Part shown: positions 53,285 through 64,000 of the stretch, piece after piece
Layout: every line of letters starts with the position of its first letter
Numbering within the stretch: position 1 is the stretch's first letter
Source of the DNA: Diphasiastrum complanatum
Lineage: Eukaryota; Streptophyta; Lycopodiopsida; Lycopodiales; Lycopodiaceae
Assembly: GCA_029204225.1 (NCBI GenBank)
Contig: CM055093.1
Span: 21,880,433-21,944,432, forward strand
Direction: 5' to 3'
DNA length: 64,000 nt
Translations under genes and position numbers: made by a program
The notes under the pieces: model-generated
What the model was told of the DNA's origin: nothing
Seen by the model: only the letters and a program-made list of their open reading frames with translations
Databases searched by the model: none

Positions 53285-56200
53285 TCTGGTATACTTAGCT
53301 ATACCCTATGCTGAATTGTCTTGCTGAAGGGGTTCTCAAACATATTCAAATCTGGTATAATATTAAGAGTAGTTGTAGGTCAAGATTTGGCATCAAAGTG
53401 CCCATATCTCATTGCCAACTTGTCTAGGCTTCTTATCTTGATTGATATGCTGGCATTTTTTTTTATCCATATCCATGTTCATGACTGTACATATCTCAAG
53501 TACTCACGACTGGAGGTGTAAAGTAGCAAGGCCCAAAATAAGTGTACGGTCTTGTGTCAAGTCAGCATGAACCTATTACTTTCATTTTATAAGTGGAGGG
53601 GCATGGTGTGATTTTTTAAATTGGTCCAAAATAAGTGTACAGTTTTGTGTCAAATCAGCACGAACATAATAGCTTCATTTAATAACGGAAGGGGCATGGT
53701 GTAAATTCTTATATTGTCACTTCTGGGTGTTTTTATTTAGTGGTAGATGGCGGGCTAAAGTTTGTATGACACTTTCCATCTTTCTGTGCAATTGCAACTA
53801 AAGCAAAAAGTTTTCATGCTTGGTAAGCCACCTAAAGTAATCAACATGTGCATGATCCAGTCATATTTTGTCGGAATGGAGTCCAGACACGATAATATTT
53901 ATTTATTTGGTGAGGATGTACGCTTGGTGACTGAATCAATCAATCTGTGCATGATTCAATTCAGAATCTACCTTGCAGAAATAAGCTCATAAAATTACGC
54001 ATAAATTGACATTAATATTTTTAAGTGTGTCAATCTTAAGTTCTAGCTGAATAACAGCTTTGCTTGGGCAACAACAGAGGTAGCATACAATTTTAGTTTC
54101 AACCAGATAATGCTTTGGTTTAGCTGGCTAGTAAGTCAGTTAACAGGTGCATAGTTATAAGCTTTTTAAACACTTTCACTGAAAGACCACTAAATTGCTT
54201 GAAATAAAATATCTTGGCTGAAAGATGTCATTGTTTTTTATGAATGAAGAAAAATCTGATATGGTTTTTGCTAGCTGTGCAAGTGGATTAGTATTTTTAT
54301 TATTCTTGTGGAACCCAGGACTAGATAGAGATGAGAGGGCATGTAGGCTGAATTGACTTGTTAGAATAAACTACATTCTATACTCCGTAGAAGTGCAAAT
54401 TTAAAATTGCTGGAACAAATTGGAATGTACATGAAGCCAGTGATCCATTGAATTGTAGATGGCCCCAAAGGCCCTTTTTGGCTATGCATTGGTGCCTTAA
54501 GAAAATGGGGTAGTTTAGATTTTTCTGAAAAATTTGATCTGTGTTTTGTTGGCTTCATGTTTTTGTTATATCAGTGACTTGGCTGGTAAGGAGCATTTTT
54601 TTGAATTTCAGTTTTTGGGACATGTTAGGATGCTATAAGAAAATTCTGTAGTACTAAGAAACTATTTACAATATTCAATAGTCTGGTGGAAATTGTTTAA
54701 GTCAAAGTATCTCAATCACTATAGAACTAGCTACCTTGTAGTCACAGAAAACAATCAATGCAAATATCACAATATGCCACCATTTACAATAATGCACTGT
54801 TTATGCTAAATTAAATAATTCCATGGCTGACCACATTCTTTTGATATCTTATATAGCCAAGTATCCAGATTATCTTAGTAGTAGCTCCTCCAACAAAGTT
54901 AGCAGATGAACACCTCCAGGAACCCTTATAAGATCTTGTTCCTTGCATTACAAATCTAATCTCAAACATTTAGACAAAAGAAAGTTGGAGCATTCTCATA
55001 AGCAGCTGCTTTGTGAATCACCTAGTAATTTCTCTTCCAATTGCAACTAAGGTTGAAGCCATAGATTTGGCAATTATTTGGAAGAATACTCACTCTATTT
55101 AGAGTAGGGGCTCTTAATGATAACCCTCCCAACCATCCTATGATAAGAAACTTCTCATAAGTTAGCCAACTATCGTTTTTCTTCCAATTTAATAAAGAAG
55201 CTCAACAAAAATTTGGCACTCACAACAATCTGAAATGATGATCGTAATGAAAACTTTTCAATATTCGTCAGGACTTCAGATCAAACATATCTTGTGACCA
55301 TGGATCCCTATAATTTTCACTTCTTGCCTAGCAATGTTAATTACCATAAAACCCAAGGCGACTTCCAATCTCTCTTCACATATCCTATCTTGCCTATCAA
55401 ATAATTCCATCTGCTGAATGATCCTTTTTCTTGCCACCGACCAACCACCTTAGCACTTTTTGAGTCCACTTCCTCATTTACCATCACAACTATCCTTAAA
55501 AACCAAGTCGATTTTGTATTGTGATGACTTACGTTTAATCTTAATGGGGTCTTGGGAAAATACCTCATGAAATTGCCCTTTTACAGCAAGCCCATTTGAC
55601 GAGAATCACATTGTCCAAATTCTACATTATCCAGATTCCACAACACAAGCTTTCACATACAAGGAGTGATGAAAAACCTCGTCAGTTGACAATAATACTA
55701 ACACCTTACCAAATCTATGAAAGTCTTTCTTAAAAGAAAAATTTGATGTCCTTTACACGACATGAATCATAATAAGGCATCACAAGACCAATTTCTTTTT
55801 TGAAAAAATTACACCTAAAATATGTTATTGGTGAATGATCTATTCTCTTACAGTGATGATCTTATTTTAATAATACTTTTGTGTGTATTTTTTTTTCTTT
55901 CAAAACATAAAACATCATGAACATTGAGAGTGTATGAGAATTTTGGAATCTTAAGAGGTTACGAAAGGATGGAGACAAGAAATTGAAGCTCTCAGTTTTA
56001 GTGGCGAGAGAGAATGGTGATGGATGCATGTGGGAGGAGAGAGGACCATCATGCTATTTTGTGATACATTGACACTAGAGTGAGGGTGGAAGTTATGGTA
56101 TGGGATAACATTGCCTCATCTCACTTGTGCCACCATTTTGAGCCAACAATGCATTGGGCATTTTACCTGATCTTTCTGTTGTAACTATGCTTTGAGGACA

Positions 56201-57959
56201 TTCCTTTTCTAATTCAAGTCCACTCATTCGCTTTAGGATTTTGGGCATTTCTCATGATCTTTCTATTATAACTATGCTTGGAAGACATTCCTTTTCGAAT
56301 TCAAGTGCATCCATTTGCTTTAAGATTTCCTTGTTGATTTTCTAAGGTTTTGTATTGTTTCTTATACCACTCAAGATTTTGAAAAGGGGTAGACTTTAGG
56401 AGTAGGTTAAGGACTTATCACATGGCACCCTCACACGTGAGATTAGCTCAGACTAGCATGAGCTCCATCACTTTTTGGAGCTTGTTCTACACATTGGAAA
56501 ATTGGAGAGTTGAAGATTTTGGAGATTTCACTTACTAGCTTGTGTAGATCTTCCATTTGCATGCATTTCTTTGAGTTAAATACTTTAATGATCACTTGTA
56601 ATTAGCCATATGAAGCGAACAATAGGCAAGATATCATCAAAAAAGAGGAATCAACTTTTGAAAAGAAATTTTTTTAACAATAGAATGAACATGACATGAG
56701 GTGGTAAAACACTAACTTCCAACCATTTAGGTTCCCTATTTGCTAGTTCAAATCTATGATTGAAAGAATATCTTAGCCAACTAGTCTTTATCATTCTAGG
56801 AATACCAACTCACTCTACCTATCTTGAGTCTATGTTAGACTCTAGGATTTTGAGTCCTACAATCGTATCATTAATAGCTAGAACCTTGACCTTGAATCTA
56901 TAGGGACTTATAGAATTCTTGAAATATAGTCCCTAGTTGAAATTCATTTAAGTAAATTTTTTTCAATTATAGTAAAATTGAAACAATCAACAAGTTAGAT
57001 AGAATAGATTGATCTTCATGTATATTAGAGTTCATCTTGAGTAAGTGGGCTGCACACATACAATTTTGCTACAAAACAATCTAGATCCAAAGCTAAGGTG
57101 TTTTATGAAAATGAAATTTCCATAAAGTGCATGAGTTGATGTTGGGTTTCATGTTGCAACAATTGAAAGACTTTAAAACAAGAGTGGTGAGCCTTTTGTG
57201 GAAGCTAGTTCTCAGGATGTAATAAAGCTCTATACAAGAGTGCTACAAAACAATAGCCTTTTCTGCTAGACAGATAGGCAATATCTATCTATAATGACAT
57301 CCAGTTAAAATATAGTCGTGACTCTCAAAACCTCCACAAACTTTAAGACATGAAAATATATCTTTTCCAAAAAGGAATCAATAGTCGTTAAGTTTTTCCT
57401 CATTTAAGAAGTTTGATTTAAGAGAGAGTTTACATGGAGAGAGAATAAAAACCAGTATCGTTTGGTTGCTGGTTTCTAATAAATGCATTCTAACTAGTGT
57501 GGTTCAAACTAGTTCTAACTTCAAACATTAATTAGTTAAGCGTGCTTGTAATAACGCAAGCCAAAATTTCTTTGCATGCTTAGCCAACTTGAAATCTTGG
57601 TATGCTCTTTGCAAAATATGCAGTGGGATAGCTCAAATTCTTGTATGCTCATAATAAAATATGAGGCGGGAGAATTATGAGCTCAACATAACCAATACAA
57701 AACCTGAGGTATTGATGATCAATCTTTTGAGATATTATAGTTTTCAACAATGGAAAAGTTTCATTTGCATGTTGCACTTCTTATAGAATGTTCTCCATTT
57801 TTAAAGAAAAATTCAAAACTTGTAGAAAATGCTGCTTCACCGATTGAAGATTTGAAAAAAGGAAATCATCAACATGTAGATTTGTGGGTAGACGAAACAA
57901 TTTATCTTGAAGATCCAAGTACCGGTTTATGTCCAGATTTTAAGTCTATCAACTGCCGC
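53285..57959. other. 4.7 kb without recognised gene
   Basis: Downstream of the capping protein stop. The first few hundred bases probably hold its 3' UTR, but no clear polyadenylation signal can be singled out. AAGTGTACGGT/AAGTGTACAGT with TGTGTCAA(G/A)TCAGCA(T/C)GAAC appears twice (about 53541 and 53628), a local ~90-bp duplication. A second imperfect duplication (TTGGGCATTTC/TTGGGCATTTTACC with ATGCTTTGAGGACATTCC and ATGCTTGGAAGACATTCC) lies at about 56156-56310. No domain is recognised in any frame. Confidence 0.5.
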
Positions 57960-59296
57960 CTCAGATTTGTATGTGAAACTTCCTACTGAGATCACGTTGA
58001 AAGGTCCACAGATGTTAGAATGCACTAACTCCAGAATCTTGGTCGTTTTGTAGGAGTCCTTGACAAAAGGACTGCGTGACATGCATCACAGGTCATCGAA
58101 CTGGTTGCATTTGAGATGCTCACCCCTGTGATTGCTCCATGATGGCTTGCTTGATATAGTGCCATTGAATTCATATGGCATAGTCTCTTGTGCCATAGAG
58201 TATCTGGCGAATCATCATGAGTCTGATGCACTTGATCTGCAGGTAGGCGTACCTTCAAGTGATACATATTGCCTTTTCTTCTACCTTGAGTGATTAGAGT
58301 ACTGGTACTTGCATCAACAACGTTGCATGCTTCGTCTGAGAACATTACACGCATCCTTGCATCAGCTATTCTTGCCATTGACAACAAGTCCTGCTGCAGT
58401 GTAGGCACGAACAGAACATCGTCGAGTCGTCTGTCTCTGTCGCTTGTATTGAGCCATAGTGAACCAATACCATTCACTTGATGTTTTGATCTATCTCCAA
58501 GAACGATAAATCTTGATGGATTTGCACTTCGGAAATCAGACATGATTTGTCTTGATGTAACAAAATGTGAGGTAGCTCCTGAATCAAGAATTACCTCCTG
58601 TGTGTTAGGTGTTGATATTGCACACATGTCTGCACATTTAGGCTTGAATTGTTTCTTTATCTTCTCCTTGTTGCTGTAGAGAGCTTGGTCAGAAGCATCC
58701 TTATGATCAAGGTGCTCTCGAGCCTCGACTTCTTCTGGTATCTCGACAATTGCCTTTTCGAGTGTCATTGTAGGATCCTTTGCTAGCAGTGTTCTGGTTG
58801 TCTGGAAGGATCTTGGTAAGGCTCTCAACTGATAAGTGAGCTGCTTCTCTACTGACACTGCATTTTCTGCTCCCGAATTGTGTAGTGAAAGGAATAGATC
58901 CTTCATCTTCCTAATAAAGGAAGTGAGATCTTTACCATCCCACTGTAGGTTTGTCAGCTGATCTTCAAGCATCATTATCTGATTGCGTGATTTCGTTTGA
59001 AATCTTGTGAGTAGAGTATCCCACATCTCTTTTGCTTTAGAGAGTGTAGCCAGGTCAAGAGTCAGGCTATCCTCGATGGATGATGATAACAAGGCTACTG
59101 CCTTGTCATTCTTCTCCCTCCATTCGCGTAGCTCCTTGTCTGTTGTTGTAGACATCTCTTCGGTGCCATCTATCCAAGGGAATGATCATTCTCCCTTTTG
59201 GATAAGCGAGGTCTTAACCTTCCATGCTAGGAAGTTAGATCCTGATGAATCGAGGACTGTACAGATCTTGGATTGTATGCTGCTTATTGAAGCCAT
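57960..59296 (-). pseudogene. C8 gag-protease-integrase start
   Basis: Starts at ATG 59296 (MASISSIQSKICTVLDSS, then SNFLAWK). One TGA falls before 59155, and the frame is then open for 376 codons. Gag motifs SKAKEMWDTLLTRFQ and LTNLQWDGKDLTSFI; protease VILDSGATSHFVTS (intact) and LFVPTLQQDLLSMARI; pre-integrase TLWHKRLCHMNSMAL and MTCDACH. After a shift near 58025 comes LVHSNICGPF, where the first catalytic Asp is Asn. The gag zinc knuckle is missing between KKQFKPKCAD and the protease. Confidence 0.85.
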
Positions 59297-59379
59297 TGTT
59301 CCTGAATTTTGTGTTCTCACTTGTTAATGGGCCTCCTGAATCTGATAGCTTTTCGGCTATGTCAGACTATGACAGGGTG

Positions 59380-59391
59380 GCTCTGATACCA
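59380..59391 (-). other. Primer binding site of C8 (tRNA-Met)
   Basis: Minus strand TGGTATCAGAGC, two bases inside the LTR end. Confidence 0.9.
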
Positions 59392-59393
59392 CT

Positions 59394-60110
59394 GATGGAA
59401 AGTGCAAACTTAAAATTTCAGTAAAATTCTGGTAACGAATTGATAGGAGTTTCTCGAACGATTCGCGAACATTACGCGAAACTGTTCTGATCACGAATAA
59501 TTTTTGCTTGAGAAAAAATTCGCGAAAAAGATCCATCAAGCTCTGTAACGAAGCGAAACAAAACTTGAATGAGCTCTGAGATTGATTTATGCTGAAAGCC
59601 AAGTGATCGCGAAGTGAAGCGAAGCCAAACACGAAGCGAAAACATTCATGAACAAAATCAGTTTGTGTGGAATTCAGATATGATTGCTAGTCATTGCCGG
59701 CTATATCATTCCTACAATCCTCCAGACTGTAGACAGACACTGCTGATCTATGTTATAAATTATTATAGCATTCAACAAAATCAAACCAATGTTTGAAATT
59801 GAATAAACAAGTGAATTAGATACAAAGTTTATAGTTCGCGAACTTTTTTGTGTCGCGTCGTGTAACTTTTCAGATCAGAAAGATTTAACATCTACAACTA
59901 ATCATGGATTACAAGAGTGGCAGATTGGCCACGTTCTAGAGTACTTTTGCTGATGTCATGATATCCGATCAAATACTTGTACCCCATGGTACTTGGCTGA
60001 TCTTCTTGGTCCTTTGTGGAGCACGAATGATTTTGTGTCGCGAAACAATTTCGTGTCATGTGTCGCGAAATTGTTCGCAAACATTTTTGTTTCGTGTGTC
60101 TTTTCTATCA
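59394..60110 (-). repeat. 5' LTR of copia C8
   Basis: About 717 bp. In minus sense it starts TGATAGAAA and ends TTTCCATCA, an inverted repeat with one mismatch. It contains TTCGCGAA-type palindromic words at about 59459, 59518, 59838, 60039 and 60063, giving CpG-rich spots in AT-rich DNA. The neighbouring bases AAATC (60111-60115) would be one half of a target duplication; the other half is not identifiable. Confidence 0.7.
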
Positions 60111-60849
60111 AAATCAGGGTGGAAAGCTAGCAAAGCTTTGGCAATAAAAACATTTGTTTCTTCAATATCCACCACCGCAGCACCCACCTCCACTGCCCCC
60201 AAGGCCAAGGGTAGACCACGTGACCCACCATGGCTGAAGGATATTTGGAGGCTGCAGAAGACCAACAATCTTCTGATTCCTAAATTTAGCTCACATCCAG
60301 CGATGAATCAGATAGGTCACAAGGAGTCTCTCGAGAGATGTGAGATGGACAGTCACTACAGTTGAAGCTCTGCACACAACTTATGAGGATTTTCAAGTAA
60401 AATTCTTCTCAAATTGTGTTGTTGCAGCTGTTCATGCCAAGCGGGTCACCATTATGCCCAAAGATTTCACAATTGTGTTCAGGCTACTTGACACATATGA
60501 CAAGTTTGCTAAGTGTTTTCGTCCAGTGTCCTCCTCTCACCCGAAAAAGGCTACTGAAAAGAAAAAGCCAAAGCAACCTCAACCGACCCAATTGATATTG
60601 CGGGTGCAAAGTTGGGGAGTATCAAAGAGGAGGAGGTCTCTTGGTACTCCTCAAAAAGCCAGGGATTTTTCACAAACCTCTCTGTTCAAGAATATTCTGA
60701 GAACAGTCTCTCCTTCTTCTGCTAAATCTTCGCCCATTTCTCCTAAATCTCCTAAATCCCCATCCAAATCTTCTTCTCAGTCTCCTCCTACGTCTCCGTC
60801 CTTCACCGTCAGGAGCAAAGTTAGACCAATTTGTAAAGTTAAAGGTTGA
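60111..60849 (+). pseudogene. Histone H3-like pseudogene with long basic tail
   Basis: From 60111, frame one reads KSGWKASKALAIKT, which follows the H3 N-tail from Lys9 on. Then come GRPRDPPWLKDIWRLQKTNN and LLIPKF, the counterpart of '[23 protein letters not shown]'. After one frameshift near 60337 the second frame gives VRWTVTTVEALHTTYEDF and VVAAVHAKRVTIMPKDF, the H3 alpha2-alpha3 region with the hallmark HAKRVTIMPKD. Canonical H3 continues 'IQLARR'; here Phe follows KD, as in many centromeric H3 proteins. The frame runs on for about 115 codons of Lys/Ser/Pro-rich tail with repeated SPKSP-like units, ending at 60847-60849. The N-terminus is cut by the C8 LTR. A divergent H3 variant or an H3 captured by a transposon is possible. 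Confidence 0.65.
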
Positions 60850-61212
60850 CTCATTTTTTGATGATAATTCATTTTCTGGTTTCTCAATATCACTTCTTGC
60901 ACCCCCTGGTCTTACTTTTGTAGATTCTCCAAAATATGTACAATATGTATGACCAATTACTTTCTACACATCTTAAATCTCTCGGTTCATATTACAGTTT
61001 TCAAATGCCAGTTAGGAAGATTAATCATCCCTTCAAACTCCAATTTTTATAGATGTCGCATTGTTGCCTATCCATTTTATGAGTGCTTTCCACTTCCCCG
61101 ATTTTGATACCTTGCACTCAACAATGATAAAAAATATCAGAGAGGGGACACCATTGCTTGTGCTTCCATACATACACAAGTTTTTCACATATTAATTAGT
61201 TTAATTTTTCAT
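60850..61212 (+). other. Stretch between H3-like and Ulp1-like relics
   Basis: No clear domain. A few plus-strand frames (for example a FPDFDTLHSTMIKNIRE-like run near 61100) could belong to an N-terminal part of the protease domain, but this is not convincing. Confidence 0.35.
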
Positions 61213-61680
61213 ATGAATTGTGATTTTACTTGCAATCTAAAAAACATATTGATTTCTGATTGTAGTGGCCATTGGAGCTTATATGTTTTATCTTTATATC
61301 TCAATGATGAGGGTGTATGTAACCCAATTTCTATTACACACACTCACAAGAAAGCGATGCGCCTTATTCAGAAAGTAGTCAAATTATTTTCAGTGCCAGG
61401 TGCAACAACGTATATAAAGCTTACAATGTTTGATGCTCAAGTATTTTTTATTCGATATCGATTTGACGCGCACTTGTTTCTTTTGTGGATTTCCATCTAT
61501 TGACGTGCGCGTTGATCCGATATTCCATCTATTTTTTTGAAACAAACTTTTATTTCTAGCCAACATATTTATTTGAAGCAGTCCTCCCAATAGACTAACC
61601 GTGTTAGTTGTGGCTGGTATACGGTTTACAATGCCAAATATTTTTTCAAGTGGCTTGCACAACATGAGAAGTTTCTAAAT
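61213..61680 (+). pseudogene. Ulp1/C48 cysteine protease relic
   Basis: The first frame has ISDCSGHWSLYVLSL (the catalytic His-Trp of C48 peptidases) and KKAMRLIQKVVKL. About 230 bp downstream, SSQ-stop-TNRVSCGWYTVYN matches the 'Q-TN--DCG' loop that holds the catalytic Cys, followed by FFKWLAQHEKFLNLLE and a GTAATC that could be a splice donor. Ulp1-like domains are common cargo of plant MULE and CACTA transposons and also occur in host SUMO proteases. The stop and frame breaks mark a pseudogene, unless a short intron separates the two parts. Confidence 0.6.
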
Positions 61681-62234
61681 CTACTTGAGGTAATCTATTT
61701 ATTCACAAGCACAATCACCTATTCATAATTCACAATCACTTATTTTTAATTAATAACATGTGTTTGTGTTCCGTTTTGTTTTTGGTTTTTGCAATTTTCT
61801 TGCCCGAAGATCACCTCGAAGGAGATAATGCATTTTTGACAGGAGAATAAAAATTGTTATCGAAAATCATTTCCAGTTACAATTACATAGTCTCCACCAA
61901 AGTTACTTCCATATGAAGAAATGGATATAGAGATTATATAAAAGAAAAGCCTACTTGAACAATGATAGTCAACTTGAGCAGTTAATATATTTTTGAACAT
62001 GATGTATATAGAAAATTATACAACATTATAGAAAATTACGTTCTTCAAATTCTATGCATCCTAAATTTTGATGGTTGAACCTTTGTCTTTGCAACTTATA
62101 TGCTATTCCTGCCTTGCTCTTAACTGCACATGAGAAATTGTTTACTTTCAATTAATTAATGACGTATAACCTATCTTGCAAAACTGAATCACTAACAAAC
62201 AAAAAAATCAAAATTTTCATATGGCATAACATAC
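61681..62234. other. Region without recognised gene
   Basis: AT-rich, with no coding similarity recognised. Confidence 0.4.
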
Positions 62235-62395
62235 CTTAATCAATTGAAATTGATAGTACTGAGGTAGATCGAACTGCAACATGTCTAGTTCTGATCGAAT
62301 GTGATTAAGACTCCAATCTTCCTCAACCTCAATCATAGCAAAAATGTTGTCAATTCTTTTCACTGTTATTTGAAGTTGCTCTTGATGATTTATTG
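62235..62395 (-). other. Possible minus-strand exon, function unknown
   Basis: A coherent minus frame (ITVKRIDNIFAMIEVEEDWS, LDMLQFDLPQYYQFQLIK) ends at a good splice donor (AAG|GTATGT at 62235). No family recognised. It could be an exon of a transposase or host gene. Confidence 0.3.
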
Positions 62396-64000
62396 CATAA
62401 TTTTAATCTAGTGGCTTCTACTCATTTTTTGCATTTTATCCATCTTATATAATACAATATCAAAATGAGCATTTGTTTATCTATGTGATATCTAAATGTC
62501 ATTGATGATTTGCAAACTCGACACTCGACTTGCTCGTTTTGTTTTGTATCCCAATGACCATCCAACATCTCAGCGAGCATTTCATCACTTAAGTCCTTAC
62601 AAATAAACATTGTTTTTGTTCGACGTACATTGCATTTTGAAATTTTTTTTAACAAAAATACTAAAAAGTAGATACCAACTCAATCTATTATTCTTTGAAC
62701 TATGCTATGAATATCCATGTATAATCTCGATAAAAAACTTTCTGATATTGTGGAAAATCCATTCCTTACTTGTAAAATTTGGTAGAGGGTATGGTATGCC
62801 TCTAATCTACTCACCAAACCCTTTTTATTAGAAATATACATGAAATCATAAAAAAATATTTCTAAATCCAAAAGGGAGATTGGAGACCGTTCCTTATATT
62901 GAAATAAACCGATATCAAAATGTATGACATCTATTATTCCTGCAAAAGATTGAACCGATTGCCATTCAAAGATGTCGGATGAGTATAAATCTACAAAATC
63001 GACAAATATGATAGTTAGTTATGTTTAGCTAAAAAAAATTCATTTGAATATGCACGTAAAATCACATGATGTACAATTGCTAAAAGACTTGCCACTCATC
63101 CATCCATAAGCTCTCAATCCAAGAGCAACCCTCAAGCGCAGGACTTCCAGCAGCTTGATTATGCAGTAGACACTACTGCATCCCAAACACATGAGGATGC
63201 CGTTGCATGGCTGATCAGCTGCTGACTTGCTACTCAAATCCATGATATACCTAGAAGTTCAATGTTCAAATGATTTCTCTTGAGTTTAGCATACTTGTAC
63301 AGCCTCAAGGTACTATCGCAAAAATTAGTCCCTCGGTTATATCTTTTGGAGACATATCATTCATAAATTTATATAGAGCAAACTTGCCAATCCATCTTCC
63401 TTTGTATCCTTTGCACAAAAAATACCTGGCTTCATACAATAGTGAAAAAATCTTCGAAAAACATAAAAGTATGTCCTTTGCCTAACTTCCAAGGTTTGAA
63501 TAAGAAATATTGTTGGAGTATCACAATCTAAGTGTCCACAATTTCTCTTGAATTGGTCATTTTGACAATTATGTGGACAAACATGGAATTATTCAAAGCT
63601 CAACCGCACAACTTGCATAAGCCATATCCCATATTCAGAATTTCATCAAAAGCCAATGCTTAAACAAGCAAAGCCATATTTATGAAGATAGATTAAAACC
63701 TTATGCTTCATTCAAGTATGAAAACCCAATTGCAGTTTGATAAAGTCACTCTATTCCAACTTTTCTCCACCTTCCTGGGTGCACATATCAGATAGTTGTA
63801 CTAAAAAAGGGAGGACAGATAGTCTGTTGAGATCATATAAGCCTTGTAAAGGATCGCTACCTCAAGGGCAAAATAACTTCTGCTCTCACTCCGTAAATTT
63901 CTTTGAGTTTGTATTCTTCTCGTAGACTACATATTCAAAGGCTGATGTAAACAAAAAGTTTGTTCCTTCACGGTCACAATAAGGTCAAATAGCTGTTTTT
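62396..64000. other. Region without recognised gene
   Basis: Short frames only. A minus frame at about 63485-63300 (ARYFLCKGYKGRWIGKFALY and on to a stop) and another at 63243-63040 look more protein-like than their surroundings but match nothing I know. The window ends here. Confidence 0.4.

Larger units (their letters stand above)
57960..60110 (-). mobile_element. Ty1/copia element C8 (5' LTR, gag, protease)
   Basis: Minus strand: 5' LTR (59394-60110), tRNA-Met primer site (59380-59391), gag from 59296, protease, pre-integrase and the first codons of integrase to about 57960, where similarity ends. No 3' LTR is found. The LTR outer edge at 60110 coincides with the start of the H3-like pseudogene. 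Confidence 0.8.

Noticed and set aside
55341-55568. 75-codon minus ORF resembling the W-x-G-rich region of plant LINE ORF1
   Set aside because: Too short and too weak; no zinc knuckle or RT nearby.
57750-57989. 79-codon plus ORF ending in a Cys-rich stretch
   Set aside because: No recognisable domain, and its end overlaps antisense copia integrase sequence.
60340-60849. Functional centromeric histone H3 gene
   Set aside because: The N-tail is cut by a copia LTR, the fold is split by a frameshift, and the start used by this frame is not an ATG; CENH3 identity rests only on one Phe after KD.

Overview
This window is nuclear DNA of a land plant, AT-rich and packed with decayed transposable elements. 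It holds one recognisable intact host gene: an eight-exon, plus-strand gene for the beta subunit of F-actin capping protein (exons between 47959 and 53284). The plant identity rests on that gene, on Ty1/copia and Ty3/gypsy LTR elements primed by initiator tRNA-Met and tRNA-Asp, and on tRNA-derived SINEs. A LINE reverse transcriptase of the 'GVKQ-x-C' type and a Helentron-like Rep/helicase plus endonuclease hint at a seedless plant such as a fern or lycophyte. That is inference only; the species cannot be fixed from the sequence.

Layout. 1-3130: no gene seen, a few simple repeats. 3165-11160: a minus-strand Helentron-like rolling-circle transposon (Rep, PIF1-type helicase, endonuclease). It is split by a minus-strand Ty3/gypsy element (E1, 4202-8395) that carries an extra sense ORF between integrase and 3' LTR; a (CT)92 tract and AT-rich minisatellites adjoin it. 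11160-22515: three degraded minus-strand gypsy elements (G1, G2, G3), with a solo LTR in G1. 22591-23156: a truncated 5' LTR of the E family. 23170-26570: copia C1. 26572-31269: copia C2, with LTRs, PBS and PPT. 31270-35818: copia C5. 35819-36995: copia scraps C6 (+) and C7 (-). 36996-39747: second E-family copy (E2). 39748-41235: copia C4 (-). 41236-43749: copia C3 (+). 43750-45619: leader, tRNA-Asp primer site and LTR of a further gypsy (E3). 45620-47770: copia and LINE scraps, two inverted SINE copies and a GC-rich block. 47959-53284: the capping protein gene, with a LINE relic in intron 6. 53285-57950: no gene recognised. 57960-60110: copia C8, whose LTR abuts a histone-H3-like pseudogene (60111-60849). 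A Ulp1-type SUMO-protease relic follows (61213-61680), then 2.3 kb of unassigned sequence.

How it fits together. The region is a nested retrotransposon graveyard beside a housekeeping gene. Most elements share one decay mode, an internal deletion that removes protease, reverse transcriptase or the integrase core, so none looks autonomous. The most unusual items are the Helentron-like element, the roughly 980-codon extra ORF of the E family, an LTR with extended tRNA-Asp complementarity next to its primer site, and the H3-like reading frame with a long basic Ser/Pro tail. All element boundaries were read by eye. Where a boundary is only approximate the entry says so.
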